From the NCBI GenBank assembly GCA_051656485.1, contig JBOGBZ010000074.1:1-31923 (forward strand): 31,923 bases of DNA. The letters run 5' to 3'. The stretch comes from JBOFDK01 sp051656485 (lineage in GTDB: Bacteria > Bacillota > Clostridia > Lachnospirales > Cellulosilyticaceae). The notes below the pieces were generated by a model, which had not been told where the DNA came from, made no database searches, and saw only the letters and a list, made by a program, of their open reading frames with translations. Of the stretch, positions 23,448 to 30,676 are shown piece by piece (position 1 is the stretch's first letter; the number at the start of each line of letters is the position of its first letter). A program made the position numbers and the translations under genes.

Positions 23448-25169
23448 TACTGCTCCCCATATAAGGTTCATTTCTTCTGATGTTTCTAGTAGTGTCTCTA
23501 ATGTGCCTTCACTTTCTATGCGGCCTTCTTTCATAACGATGATCTTATGGGCACGCTCTAGCTCTTCTCGTCTATTGGAGATGATGACATAGCTCTTATC
23601 CTCTTGTGTAAAGAGTCTCTCCCATATCTTCTTTGCCGTCTTGATATCAAGTGCACTGGATATATCATCAATGACGCCAAGTTTTGCATCTACTAGTAGC
23701 ATCCTTGCAATGGCTAGTCGCTGCCTTTGTCCTCCTGAAAGCTTCACGCCATTTACACCTATTTCTTGGTCTAAGCCTTTCTCGAAGGTGCTGAGGTCTT
23801 CTAAGAAATCACAGACCTCTAATACTTCAAGTATTTTCTCATCTGATATAACTTTGCCTAATATAAGGTTTTCTCTAATACTTGCACTAAAGAACTGTGG
23901 CATCTGAGGTGCATAAGCTGCTATGCCTTCTTCTAACAAACTTTCTTTATCTACTAATGCTTCACCTATATGCCATTTACCTTGTGCCTCCAATAACCCT
24001 AGCATACTTTTAGCCACTGTACTTTTGCCTGAACCTACTCTTCCTGTAATAACAACCATCTGATTCGGCTCTATCGTAAGGTTAATGTCTACTATCCCCT
24101 TTGTCGTATTAGGATACTGATACTGAAGGTCTTTGACCTGAATCCTCTGAATAGCTCTTTCTTCATAGTTTTGCTGTGGAATGACTTCTCCTATATGTAC
24201 TTCATCCCCTAGATGATCTGCCTGCATATAGCGATCATCCTCTCCTAGTGTCTTCACTGCTACTAATGCACGTTTGTAGGAGATGACTGCTTCTGTAGCG
24301 TACTGTATCGTTCCTGAGATAAAGTTAATGTAGTAACAAAACAACGTAAATGTACTTAACTTAAACATCGCCCCACTACTATCTAATGCCATTACCAAAA
24401 GTACCATACCCGTACCTAATGCAAGAATATTGCTAGCTGAAGTCATGAGTAGTTCTCTAAACAAGTAGTCCTTGATCGCCTTCTCCTGCCTTTTATCATT
24501 CAGCTCCTTAAAGTACGCAAGTACATGTTCTTGACTCCCTGCAATCTTCATTGCCTGTACATTTGAGAATACCTCTGCTACCATACCCGATACCTCACTG
24601 GTCGCCTTTCTATGGCTCACACGGTATTTGGCAATCTTATCCCCCATCTTTCTTAAGAAAAGAATAATAGCCACAAGAGGTATAAAGACAACCACTGTCA
24701 TCTTCCAATCTATCTTGATAAGTATGCCTAGTGCCATCACACCAAATACAAAGTAGGCTAGAAATCTAGAGAATGTATTGGCTACATAGTCTTCTATTTG
24801 CCAAATATCATCCTTAAAGTGATTGACTATCTGACCTGGTGCCCTATTCGGCATCTCGCCTCCTGGTTTGTTCAGATACATATTCACAATATTAGTACTG
24901 ACCGTCCCATAGACATGGTATCTACTCAGGCCCGCTGCTATAGCATGCCAAAAGATTGCTACGATACGCCCTAGGAGCGTTCCTACAAAAAGCCCTATAA
25001 GCATCCATATCGTTGGATCATAACCCGCTTCAAATCGTGCAAAGATACGGCTTATCAAAAGGCCTGTAAAGAGAGGAAATAGATTAGCTACCTGATTACT
25101 CACATAATCCTTAATAAAAATCATAGGGTTTTTCTTTAAGATATGATGAATTGTCTTAAGTGTACTCAT
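23445..25169 (-). CDS. heterodimeric ABC exporter, subunit with degenerate catalytic residues
   Basis: This half-transporter of 574 residues has six transmembrane helices in residues 1-300 and then an ATPase domain. Walker A is GRVGSGKST and the signature LSGGQRQRLA is canonical. The Walker B catalytic Glu is replaced by Asp (LGVIDDISSALD) and the H-loop His by Asn (VIISNRREEL). In the heterodimer its signature completes the partner's good ATP site, while its own site is degenerate. The gene overlaps the upstream subunit by four bases. The class exports lipids, drugs or peptides; the substrate is unknown. Confidence 0.92.
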   Translation of the reverse strand: MSTLKTIHHILKKNPMIFIKDYVSNQVANLFPLFTGLLISRIFARFEAGYDPTIWMLIGLFVGTLLGRIVAIFWHAIAAGLSRYHVYGTVSTNIVNMYLNKPGGEMPNRAPGQIVNHFKDDIWQIEDYVANTFSRFLAYFVFGVMALGILIKIDWKMTVVVFIPLVAIILFLRKMGDKIAKYRVSHRKATSEVSGMVAEVFSNVQAMKIAGSQEHVLAYFKELNDKRQEKAIKDYLFRELLMTSASNILALGTGMVLLVMALDSSGAMFKLSTFTLFCYYINFISGTIQYATEAVISYKRALVAVKTLGEDDRYMQADHLGDEVHIGEVIPQQNYEERAIQRIQVKDLQYQYPNTTKGIVDINLTIEPNQMVVITGRVGSGKSTVAKSMLGLLEAQGKWHIGEALVDKESLLEEGIAAYAPQMPQFFSASIRENLILGKVISDEKILEVLEVCDFLEDLSTFEKGLDQEIGVNGVKLSGGQRQRLAIARMLLVDAKLGVIDDISSALDIKTAKKIWERLFTQEDKSYVIISNRREELERAHKIIVMKEGRIESEGTLETLLETSEEMNLIWGAV

Positions 25170-26914
25170 GCGCCCACCTCCTCTGTATCTATCTGATAAT
25201 ATAAACTATGGAAGTGAGATGATTCATCTTCTAATAATCCTCTGTACCCACCATCTTCTATGACACGCCCTGCTTCTAATACAATGACACGATCCACATC
25301 TTTAATCGTCTGAAGTCGATGAGCAATCACGATACAAATCCTATCTTCCATCAATTTGTTGTATGCCTTATACAGTTCACGTTCAGTCTCTAAGTCTAGC
25401 TTAGAAGTTACTTCATCCAAGATAACAATCTGAGGATTCTTGAGAAATGCTCTTATAGATGCTAGTATCTGCGACTCCCCTGCTGATAATCCCACACCAC
25501 TGCTTCCAATACATGTGTCCAGCCCATTCTCAAAACGTGCAAACCACTGTATAAGACCCATATGTGCAATGGCCCCTAGAATAGCTTCATCGCTTATAGC
25601 CTTATTGTATAAGGTAATGTTATTTCTAATGGTAGTCTGGAGTATATGGATATCCTGTGTGATATATGTAATGTTCTCTCTCAGTGACTGTACTGGCACA
25701 TCCTTAATCTTCTTCCCATTAATGCTAATGCATCCTTCTTCTACATCATAAAAACGCATCATAAGAGAAGCTAATGTAGTCTTCCCACTTCCTGTACGTC
25801 CAATAAGTGCTGCTGTCTGTCCCTTATAGAATGTCAAATCTACATCTTTAAGTACTTCTTTTTCTCCATAACCAAACGTCACTTTTTCTACTGTCAATCT
25901 CTCTATACGTCCTTCTTCTAGTTCATCCTGCCCATCCTTAATGCCTACTTCCTCATCTAGTAGGTCACGGATACGTGCAAGCGATGCCTCTACATTTTGT
26001 AAATCTTCCATCTGTCTCTGAATCTCACCTACTGGCTGCAAGAGATATCTCATATAGTCATAGAAAAGATAAATCATTCCTAATGTAATAGTACCTTGCA
26101 TCCATAGATAAGTCCCTATACCAAATACCATTCCAAAACCTGTAGCTTGTAATAAAAGAAGCATCATAAAAGGCACCCATATGATAATGCTTACTTTAGT
26201 TCTTATCTTCAACCAATTTCTTAGCAAAGTGTTGAACTTATTTTTCACATAATGTTTCGCTCCAACACCTGCGATATCCTCTGTATTCTTTACAACCTCA
26301 CCTATAAGTCCACTAATCTCTGTGGCATAGCGTCTATTTTCTTTACGATACTCCACTCCCATATTTTTAATCTTAAGAAGTGCAAACCAGCTAAATACTA
26401 CAAAAACTGTCTGCAAAAATCCCATACGATAATCTATGCGATAGTACATACCAAGTACCCCTACGACTAAAACCGCATTACTCACCAGCACAATTCCCAT
26501 ACGACTAAAGAAGTTGAAGAGCATATCTACATCTCCATTAATCATTTCCACCAGTTCACCTGGTCTTTTGCCTTGATGGAATGATACATCTAGACTTAAG
26601 CAATGCTGCATCAAGTCTTCTCTCATCTGGTTAGTGGCATACCATCCTACTTTTTGGGACACATACGTAATCATAAGACTAATGCCTACTGCACTACATA
26701 CTAAGCACAGATAAAATAAAGCCATCCCCACTAAGTACTGATTATTTCTATCGTCTCCCATAGCATGGTCTATAAAACGACTAACCATCAGTGGGCTATA
26801 GATTTGAATACCTGTCTTTGCAAGGATTGCTATAGCAAGTAGTGTCATCCACCCTTTTTGGTGCTTCAAGTATTTCTTTAAGAGCTTTAAGTAACCTTGT
26901 TTTTCCCCCTTCAT
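25166..26914 (-). CDS. heterodimeric ABC exporter, catalytic subunit
   Basis: This half-transporter of 582 residues has six helices in about residues 15-300 and then an ATPase domain. Walker A is GRTGSGKTT, Walker B with the catalytic Glu is IVILDEVTSKLD, and the H-loop is VIAHRLQTI. Its signature reads LSAGESQILASIR instead of LSGGQ. Taken with the partner's changes, all defects fall into one composite ATP site, as in TM287/288-type exporters. It is the first gene of a two-gene operon with its own strong promoter. Confidence 0.93.
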   Translation of the reverse strand: MKGEKQGYLKLLKKYLKHQKGWMTLLAIAILAKTGIQIYSPLMVSRFIDHAMGDDRNNQYLVGMALFYLCLVCSAVGISLMITYVSQKVGWYATNQMREDLMQHCLSLDVSFHQGKRPGELVEMINGDVDMLFNFFSRMGIVLVSNAVLVVGVLGMYYRIDYRMGFLQTVFVVFSWFALLKIKNMGVEYRKENRRYATEISGLIGEVVKNTEDIAGVGAKHYVKNKFNTLLRNWLKIRTKVSIIIWVPFMMLLLLQATGFGMVFGIGTYLWMQGTITLGMIYLFYDYMRYLLQPVGEIQRQMEDLQNVEASLARIRDLLDEEVGIKDGQDELEEGRIERLTVEKVTFGYGEKEVLKDVDLTFYKGQTAALIGRTGSGKTTLASLMMRFYDVEEGCISINGKKIKDVPVQSLRENITYITQDIHILQTTIRNNITLYNKAISDEAILGAIAHMGLIQWFARFENGLDTCIGSSGVGLSAGESQILASIRAFLKNPQIVILDEVTSKLDLETERELYKAYNKLMEDRICIVIAHRLQTIKDVDRVIVLEAGRVIEDGGYRGLLEDESSHFHSLYYQIDTEEVGA

Positions 26915-26957
26915 ACTTCTTCCCCTCCCTTAGTTTATTATTTTTAATAATTTCTTA

Positions 26958-26986
26958 ATTTTATATTTATTTAATTTGTGTGTCAA
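26958..26986 (-). promoter_or_regulatory. sigma-A promoter of the heterodimeric exporter
   Basis: TTGACA (26981-26986) and TAAAAT (26958-26963) are 17 bp apart on the minus strand, about 35 bases before the GGGAGGGG ribosome-binding site region. Confidence 0.8.
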
Positions 26987-26988
26987 CT

Positions 26989-27034
26989 TAAAAAGAGCCG
27001 TACAACTGTTTATTAAACAATTGTACGGCTCTTT
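26989..27034 (-). terminator. terminator of the preQ1-controlled operon
   Basis: AAAGAGCCGTACAA and TTGTACGGCTCTTT form a 14-bp perfect stem, followed by a T run on the minus strand immediately after the radical SAM gene. Confidence 0.92.
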
Positions 27035-27035
27035 G

Positions 27036-27725
27036 TTAGTCTCCTACCCCAAAATCTGTGTTGTGGTAGAGTACTTCTATTTTTGGATTAGCATCTAGAT
27101 ACTTATAGTTCTCTGTGAACCATTGCACCAGTTCTTCATCTCTCTTAATCTCTGTTGTATTATCTACATAGACATTAATGGTTGCATAATCGAAATACTT
27201 CTCTACAATCTCCATATCTCTAGCAATCATCTCTTTTGTCTGCCCTTTGATTCCTACCATCATACATGGTGAGTCAAAGTATGCCTTTAACTCGGTATAA
27301 TCCTCAAAGTTAAAGTGTTTGTTTAAGACTTCATTTCGAAATGCATTGTCGAAGGTTTCTACCCCTGTCTTAAAGACGATTGGTATACCAAAGAAGTCTC
27401 TCATTTCTTGTAATCTATTGCGATAGCACCAGTGACTCTCTAGGAAGAGCTTCTGGATGCCTTTTTCTATGATGATTTCACGAATGCGCTCTAAGGTCTT
27501 CTTCGGAATCTCAAAACAACTCCCTGAGTTGATGACTTCAAGTACACTGTATTTTCCTGTAATCTGTGAAAGTACTTCTTCATTAATCTCTATAATGCTT
27601 TTCTCATCTGTACTATTATCTTCAATATAGTCACAAAAACTACATTTACCCCATACACATGGAAAGGCTTTTAAAAGTACAATCTCTCTTTCATTCTTGC
27701 CCGTTATCTCACTGTATCGATCCAT
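27036..27725 (-). CDS. queL: radical SAM protein, probable queuine lyase QueL
   Basis: This small radical SAM enzyme of 229 residues has its cluster cysteines in PCVWGKCSFCDY. That spacing is Cx4Cx2C rather than the common Cx3Cx2C. Further conserved-looking segments are VINSGSCFEIP, LFLESHWCYRNR and VFKTGVETFD, consistent with a partial TIM barrel. It starts nine bases after the ECF S-component gene, and a preQ1-I riboswitch precedes both. Clostridial QueL is a radical SAM enzyme that releases a preQ1 precursor from salvaged queuine, and it is encoded with queuosine-regulated ECF transporters. The riboswitch and partner make QueL the best guess. The sequence alone shows only a radical SAM protein. 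Confidence 0.65.
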   Translation of the reverse strand: MDRYSEITGKNEREIVLLKAFPCVWGKCSFCDYIEDNSTDEKSIIEINEEVLSQITGKYSVLEVINSGSCFEIPKKTLERIREIIIEKGIQKLFLESHWCYRNRLQEMRDFFGIPIVFKTGVETFDNAFRNEVLNKHFNFEDYTELKAYFDSPCMMVGIKGQTKEMIARDMEIVEKYFDYATINVYVDNTTEIKRDEELVQWFTENYKYLDANPKIEVLYHNTDFGVGD

Positions 27726-27734
27726 CTCGTCTCC

Positions 27735-28313
27735 TTATGCCTTATTAGCCTGTAGTATCTTCACTTGATTTGGCAATACTTTCGCTACTGCTGCCACAAA
27801 TAAAACAGCTACATACTCATCTAGATAATCTGTAACGACTTGTGTTAAAAATACACTAACTACAAGTGGTACATTAATGACACCTAGCATCTGAACAATA
27901 TACGATGAGCCTGCTGATGTGACACCACCAAATACACCTGCTGCTATGATTGAACCAATAATAGAGGTCGGTAATGATACTGCTAGAACACCCAGCGGGG
28001 TTCTCTTACCTCTTAAAAATTGCTTCTTATACATATACCCAGCCATAAAACCTGTAGCTATATGTATTGGTGTGAAGTAAAGTGAGTAAATATCAAAAGT
28101 TAATCCACTTATGATACTTCCACCTACGCCTGTAAGTACTGCATACTTAGGCCCAAGTAAACACGCTATGAGCATTGTGCCCACAGAGTCCAGATAAATA
28201 GGAAGTCTGAATGTAAGGCCTATAAGCGCCCCTACGATATTCAGTGCCATCCCGAATCCTACTAATGCGATAATCCTAATGTCTACCTTTTGCTCTGTCT
28301 TTCTTTTTTCCAT
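27735..28313 (-). CDS. ECF transporter S component, probable queuine/preQ1 uptake (QueT/QrtT-like)
   Basis: This hydrophobic protein of about 192 residues has six likely membrane segments (starting IRIIALVGFGMALNIVGALIG). The LPIYLDSVGTMLIACLLGP region is typical of ECF substrate-binding components. It would bind a small substrate and needs the shared EcfA/A'/T module, which is not in this window. A preQ1-I aptamer lies in its leader, so the substrate is probably queuine or a 7-deazaguanine precursor. Two ATGs are possible. The one at 28319 is three bases from AAGGAGG, too close; the one at 28313 is nine bases away and preferred. Confidence 0.8.
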   Translation of the reverse strand: MEKRKTEQKVDIRIIALVGFGMALNIVGALIGLTFRLPIYLDSVGTMLIACLLGPKYAVLTGVGGSIISGLTFDIYSLYFTPIHIATGFMAGYMYKKQFLRGKRTPLGVLAVSLPTSIIGSIIAAGVFGGVTSAGSSYIVQMLGVINVPLVVSVFLTQVVTDYLDEYVAVLFVAAVAKVLPNQVKILQANKA

Positions 28314-28322
28314 ACTCATAAT

Positions 28323-28346
28323 CCTCCTTATGATTAAATTAAGGAG
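28323..28346 (-). promoter_or_regulatory. ribosome-binding-site sequestering hairpin
   Basis: On the minus strand CTCCTTA (28340-28346) can pair perfectly with TAAGGAG (28324-28330), with a nine-base loop. This buries the AAGGAGG of the ECF gene. The left arm overlaps AGGTTCTC (28344-28351), which can instead pair with the aptamer. Confidence 0.65.
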
Positions 28347-28411
28347 AACCTGATGATTTTATACCTAAAATCATCCTAAGGGTATAACTATATACTGCCA
28401 CTATATATTTA

Positions 28412-28447
28412 CCTTAGTTTTTTATACTGGGAGGTTCTCGAACCAGT
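28412..28447 (-). ncRNA. preQ1-I riboswitch aptamer
   Basis: The minus strand shows the class I preQ1 aptamer pattern. A short P1 stem ACTGG/CCAGT (28443-28447 and 28426-28430) encloses TTCGAGAACCTC. It is followed by the A-rich tail TATAAAAAACTAAGG, which folds back into the loop and minor groove as a pseudoknot. PreQ1 binding normally lowers expression of queuosine synthesis or uptake genes, and the genes downstream fit this. Confidence 0.88.
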
Positions 28448-28474
28448 CCTAGATTACTCTAGATTTTCTATGCT

Positions 28475-28503
28475 ATGGTAGCATGATTTAAGATGTTTTT
28501 CAA
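28475..28503 (-). promoter_or_regulatory. possible promoter of the preQ1-controlled operon
   Basis: TTGAAA (28498-28503) and TACCAT (28475-28480) are 17 bp apart on the minus strand. It would start transcription about 20 bases before the aptamer. The -10 box is weak. Confidence 0.45.
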
Positions 28504-28507
28504 TAAG

Positions 28508-28548
28508 AAAAAAACACCTAGGTTTTTATATGCTAACCTAAGTGTTTT
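28508..28548 (-). terminator. terminator of the amino-acid permease gene
   Basis: AACACTTAGGTT and AACCTAGGTGTT form a 12-bp stem with an eight-base loop, followed by TTTTTTT on the minus strand. Confidence 0.9.
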
Positions 28549-28552
28549 TATA

Positions 28553-29887
28553 CTATGCTTCTTGATTGGATTGGATTTTTTTGTAGATATAGAAAGGTAT
28601 ACCGATAAACATAAGTAAGAATACCCACATAGCACTCTCTGCACCTGATCCATAGATGATATAAATCGCATAAATAAATGCAATAAGTGATAAGAAGCCA
28701 TGCTTTACGAAGCTTAGTAATGTAAGTTTATGCTCTTTCTTAAATGTAAGAAGAATCTCTGCAGCCGCTGTTAATGCATAAGCTGGGATAAATGCCAGTG
28801 TCGCAAGATTAATCATGAAATCAAAGGCTGACGTTAAATCTGATACATAGTTAAGAATGAGTAATAAGTTCGTACAAATACTTGTGACAATAAGTGATGT
28901 ATATGGTGTATGATGCTTTGGATGTACTTTTGCAAAGAACTTAGGGAATAACCCATCTTGACCTGCGGCAAATGAAAGTCTTGCGGTTGTAAGTACCCAT
29001 CCACTCATAGCACCTGCTGCTGAAATGACGATACCTAGAGAGATAAATGCGCCACCCCATGTCGCACCTGTTACGTGATTAATAATACTTGCAAGTGGTG
29101 CTTCTGATGCTGCAAGTTCTGCTTGTGGGAGCCCACCCATAGCAAGTACTGATAAGAATAAGTATATAACTGCTGCAAATAAAGTACCTAGGAATGTACT
29201 TCTCTTAATGTTCTTCTCAGGATTTTTGATTTCCCCACCTGAGATAGCTGCACTTTCAAGACCTATGAATGACCAAAGTGTGACTGCAATCGCTGCTGGT
29301 AATGCACCCCATCCTGTCACTTCTGGACTAGAGTATGTGCCTAAGTATTCAGGATTAAATCCGATGATTGCTATAATCATAAAGACAAAAATAACCCCTA
29401 GCTTTAATATTGTAGTTACGATACTTACTACACCAGCCTGTTTCACACCCTTATAGTTGATATAAGTAAATGTCCATAAAATAAGTGATGATAAGATGAA
29501 TGCTAAGGCCCCATTCGTTCTTAATGAAGGTATAAATGGTGTAAGGTATCTAATAATAGCTGTAATAATCGCTGCATTTCCAATCCATGAACCTATCCAG
29601 AATGTCCATGCTACTAAAAATGCCATAAATTCACCAAAAGCTTTATGTGTAAAAACGATTGGTCCACCCGTTGAAGGGTATTTACTCCCTAAATTAGCAA
29701 AAGATAATGCTAATAATACAGAACCAATCCCTGTAATCATCCATGCTACAATGGTAACTATAGGACTTGCTACTTGTGCTAAACTCTGAGGAGATGTGAA
29801 TATTCCTGACCCCATCATATTACCTACTACAATGGCTGTAGCTGCTGCAAGTCCCAATTCTCTTTTTAATGTTGGTTTATTCGACAT
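28553..29887 (-). CDS. APC family amino-acid permease
   Basis: This 444-residue integral membrane protein has about 12 hydrophobic helices and belongs to the amino acid-polyamine-organocation superfamily. The first helix contains the substrate-binding motif VGNMMGSGIFTSP, the unwound helix of LeuT-fold transporters. Helix 6 contains WSFIGLESAAISGGEIKNPEKNIKR, the second conserved family motif. The substrate cannot be read from the sequence. The ATG follows AAAGGAG by about seven bases. The gene stands alone, with its own promoter and terminator. Confidence 0.92.
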   Translation of the reverse strand: MSNKPTLKRELGLAAATAIVVGNMMGSGIFTSPQSLAQVASPIVTIVAWMITGIGSVLLALSFANLGSKYPSTGGPIVFTHKAFGEFMAFLVAWTFWIGSWIGNAAIITAIIRYLTPFIPSLRTNGALAFILSSLILWTFTYINYKGVKQAGVVSIVTTILKLGVIFVFMIIAIIGFNPEYLGTYSSPEVTGWGALPAAIAVTLWSFIGLESAAISGGEIKNPEKNIKRSTFLGTLFAAVIYLFLSVLAMGGLPQAELAASEAPLASIINHVTGATWGGAFISLGIVISAAGAMSGWVLTTARLSFAAGQDGLFPKFFAKVHPKHHTPYTSLIVTSICTNLLLILNYVSDLTSAFDFMINLATLAFIPAYALTAAAEILLTFKKEHKLTLLSFVKHGFLSLIAFIYAIYIIYGSGAESAMWVFLLMFIGIPFYIYKKIQSNQEA

Positions 29888-29937
29888 ATGGAACTCCTTT
29901 ATGTGTATTTTTATGTTAACTTTTTTAGTACTTCTAT

Positions 29938-29965
29938 ATTATACATTTAACTGCATAAATTGCAA
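29938..29965 (-). promoter_or_regulatory. sigma-A promoter of the amino-acid permease
   Basis: TTGCAA (29960-29965) and TATAAT (29938-29943) are 16 bp apart on the minus strand. TTGCAA is self-complementary and on the plus strand stands 17 bp before TATTGT, so it might also serve the divergent PH-domain gene. Confidence 0.65.
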
Positions 29966-30066
29966 TGACTAACTCATATTAATATTGTATAGTATGTGTG
30001 ATTTAGGTGATGTTATGATACAATAATAGGAAGTAACCATTTTATTTATATGAAGGAGTGAAGATT

Positions 30067-30411
30067 ATGGGCATTTTTGGAAATTCTAAAGTAGGCGATA
30101 CTTCTAAATTTGAATCTTATCTGATCGAAGGCGAAGTCATCGAAGCTGTTTATCGACTTGTATTAGACGAAATTTGTTTTACTAACAAACGTATTATCCT
30201 TATAGACAAGGAACCCCTTTCCACTAAGAAACAACTCGTTAATATTCCTTATAGCTCTATCTATTATTTCTCTGTAGAAAAAGGTGGCGTTTTTGAACTT
30301 GATAACGACGTCAAACTCCATACAAAAGGTACTACTTTTGAAATGGAATTCGCTAAAGGTACCGATATTATTGAAGTAGAAAAACTTTTAGCACGTCATA
30401 TTTGCAAATAA
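30067..30411 (+). CDS. small bacterial PH-domain protein
   Basis: The 114-residue protein resembles the bacterial pleckstrin-homology (YvbH-like) family. It has EGEVIEAVYRLVLDEICFTNKRIILID, then IPYSSIYYFSVEKGGVFELDNDVKLH, and a C-terminal helix VEKLLARHI. Beta-strand periodicity followed by one C-terminal helix fits a PH fold. There is no membrane segment, and the function of the family is unknown. The ATG lies six bases after GAAGGAGTG; a GTG three codons earlier overlaps that site and is rejected. The gene is monocistronic with a strong terminator. Confidence 0.82.
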   Translation: MGIFGNSKVGDTSKFESYLIEGEVIEAVYRLVLDEICFTNKRIILIDKEPLSTKKQLVNIPYSSIYYFSVEKGGVFELDNDVKLHTKGTTFEMEFAKGTDIIEVEKLLARHICK

Positions 30412-30460
30412 AAAAACACTTTAAACTTGGGTTTTTACTTAAGTTTAAAGTGTTTTTTTA
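30412..30460 (+). terminator. terminator of the PH-domain gene
   Basis: A 14-bp perfect stem (AACACTTTAAACTT with AAGTTTAAAGTGTT) with a 12-base loop is followed by a T7 run. Confidence 0.92.
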
Positions 30461-30531
30461 TTATAAATTTTATATTTTAGTCCTTTATTTTTTATATTTT
30501 TAAACATTTTACTTGTATAGTCAGTTTTTTC

Positions 30532-30560
30532 TTGACAATTTTTACGACAAAACTCATAAT
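30532..30560 (+). promoter_or_regulatory. strong sigma-A promoter of pckA
   Basis: TTGACA (30532-30537) and CATAAT (30555-30560) are exactly 17 bp apart. The start near 30567 gives a leader of about 110 bases, with no riboswitch or clear CcpA site that I recognise. Confidence 0.8.
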
Positions 30561-30676
30561 TATACTTGGAGAAAGATTTGATTTTTCCTTATTTTCTACC
30601 ATACGCTTTCATCTAATCGCTTTTATCGAGCATTAGTGAAAATACTATTATCAGAACTTTAGAGGAGGATTTATTG

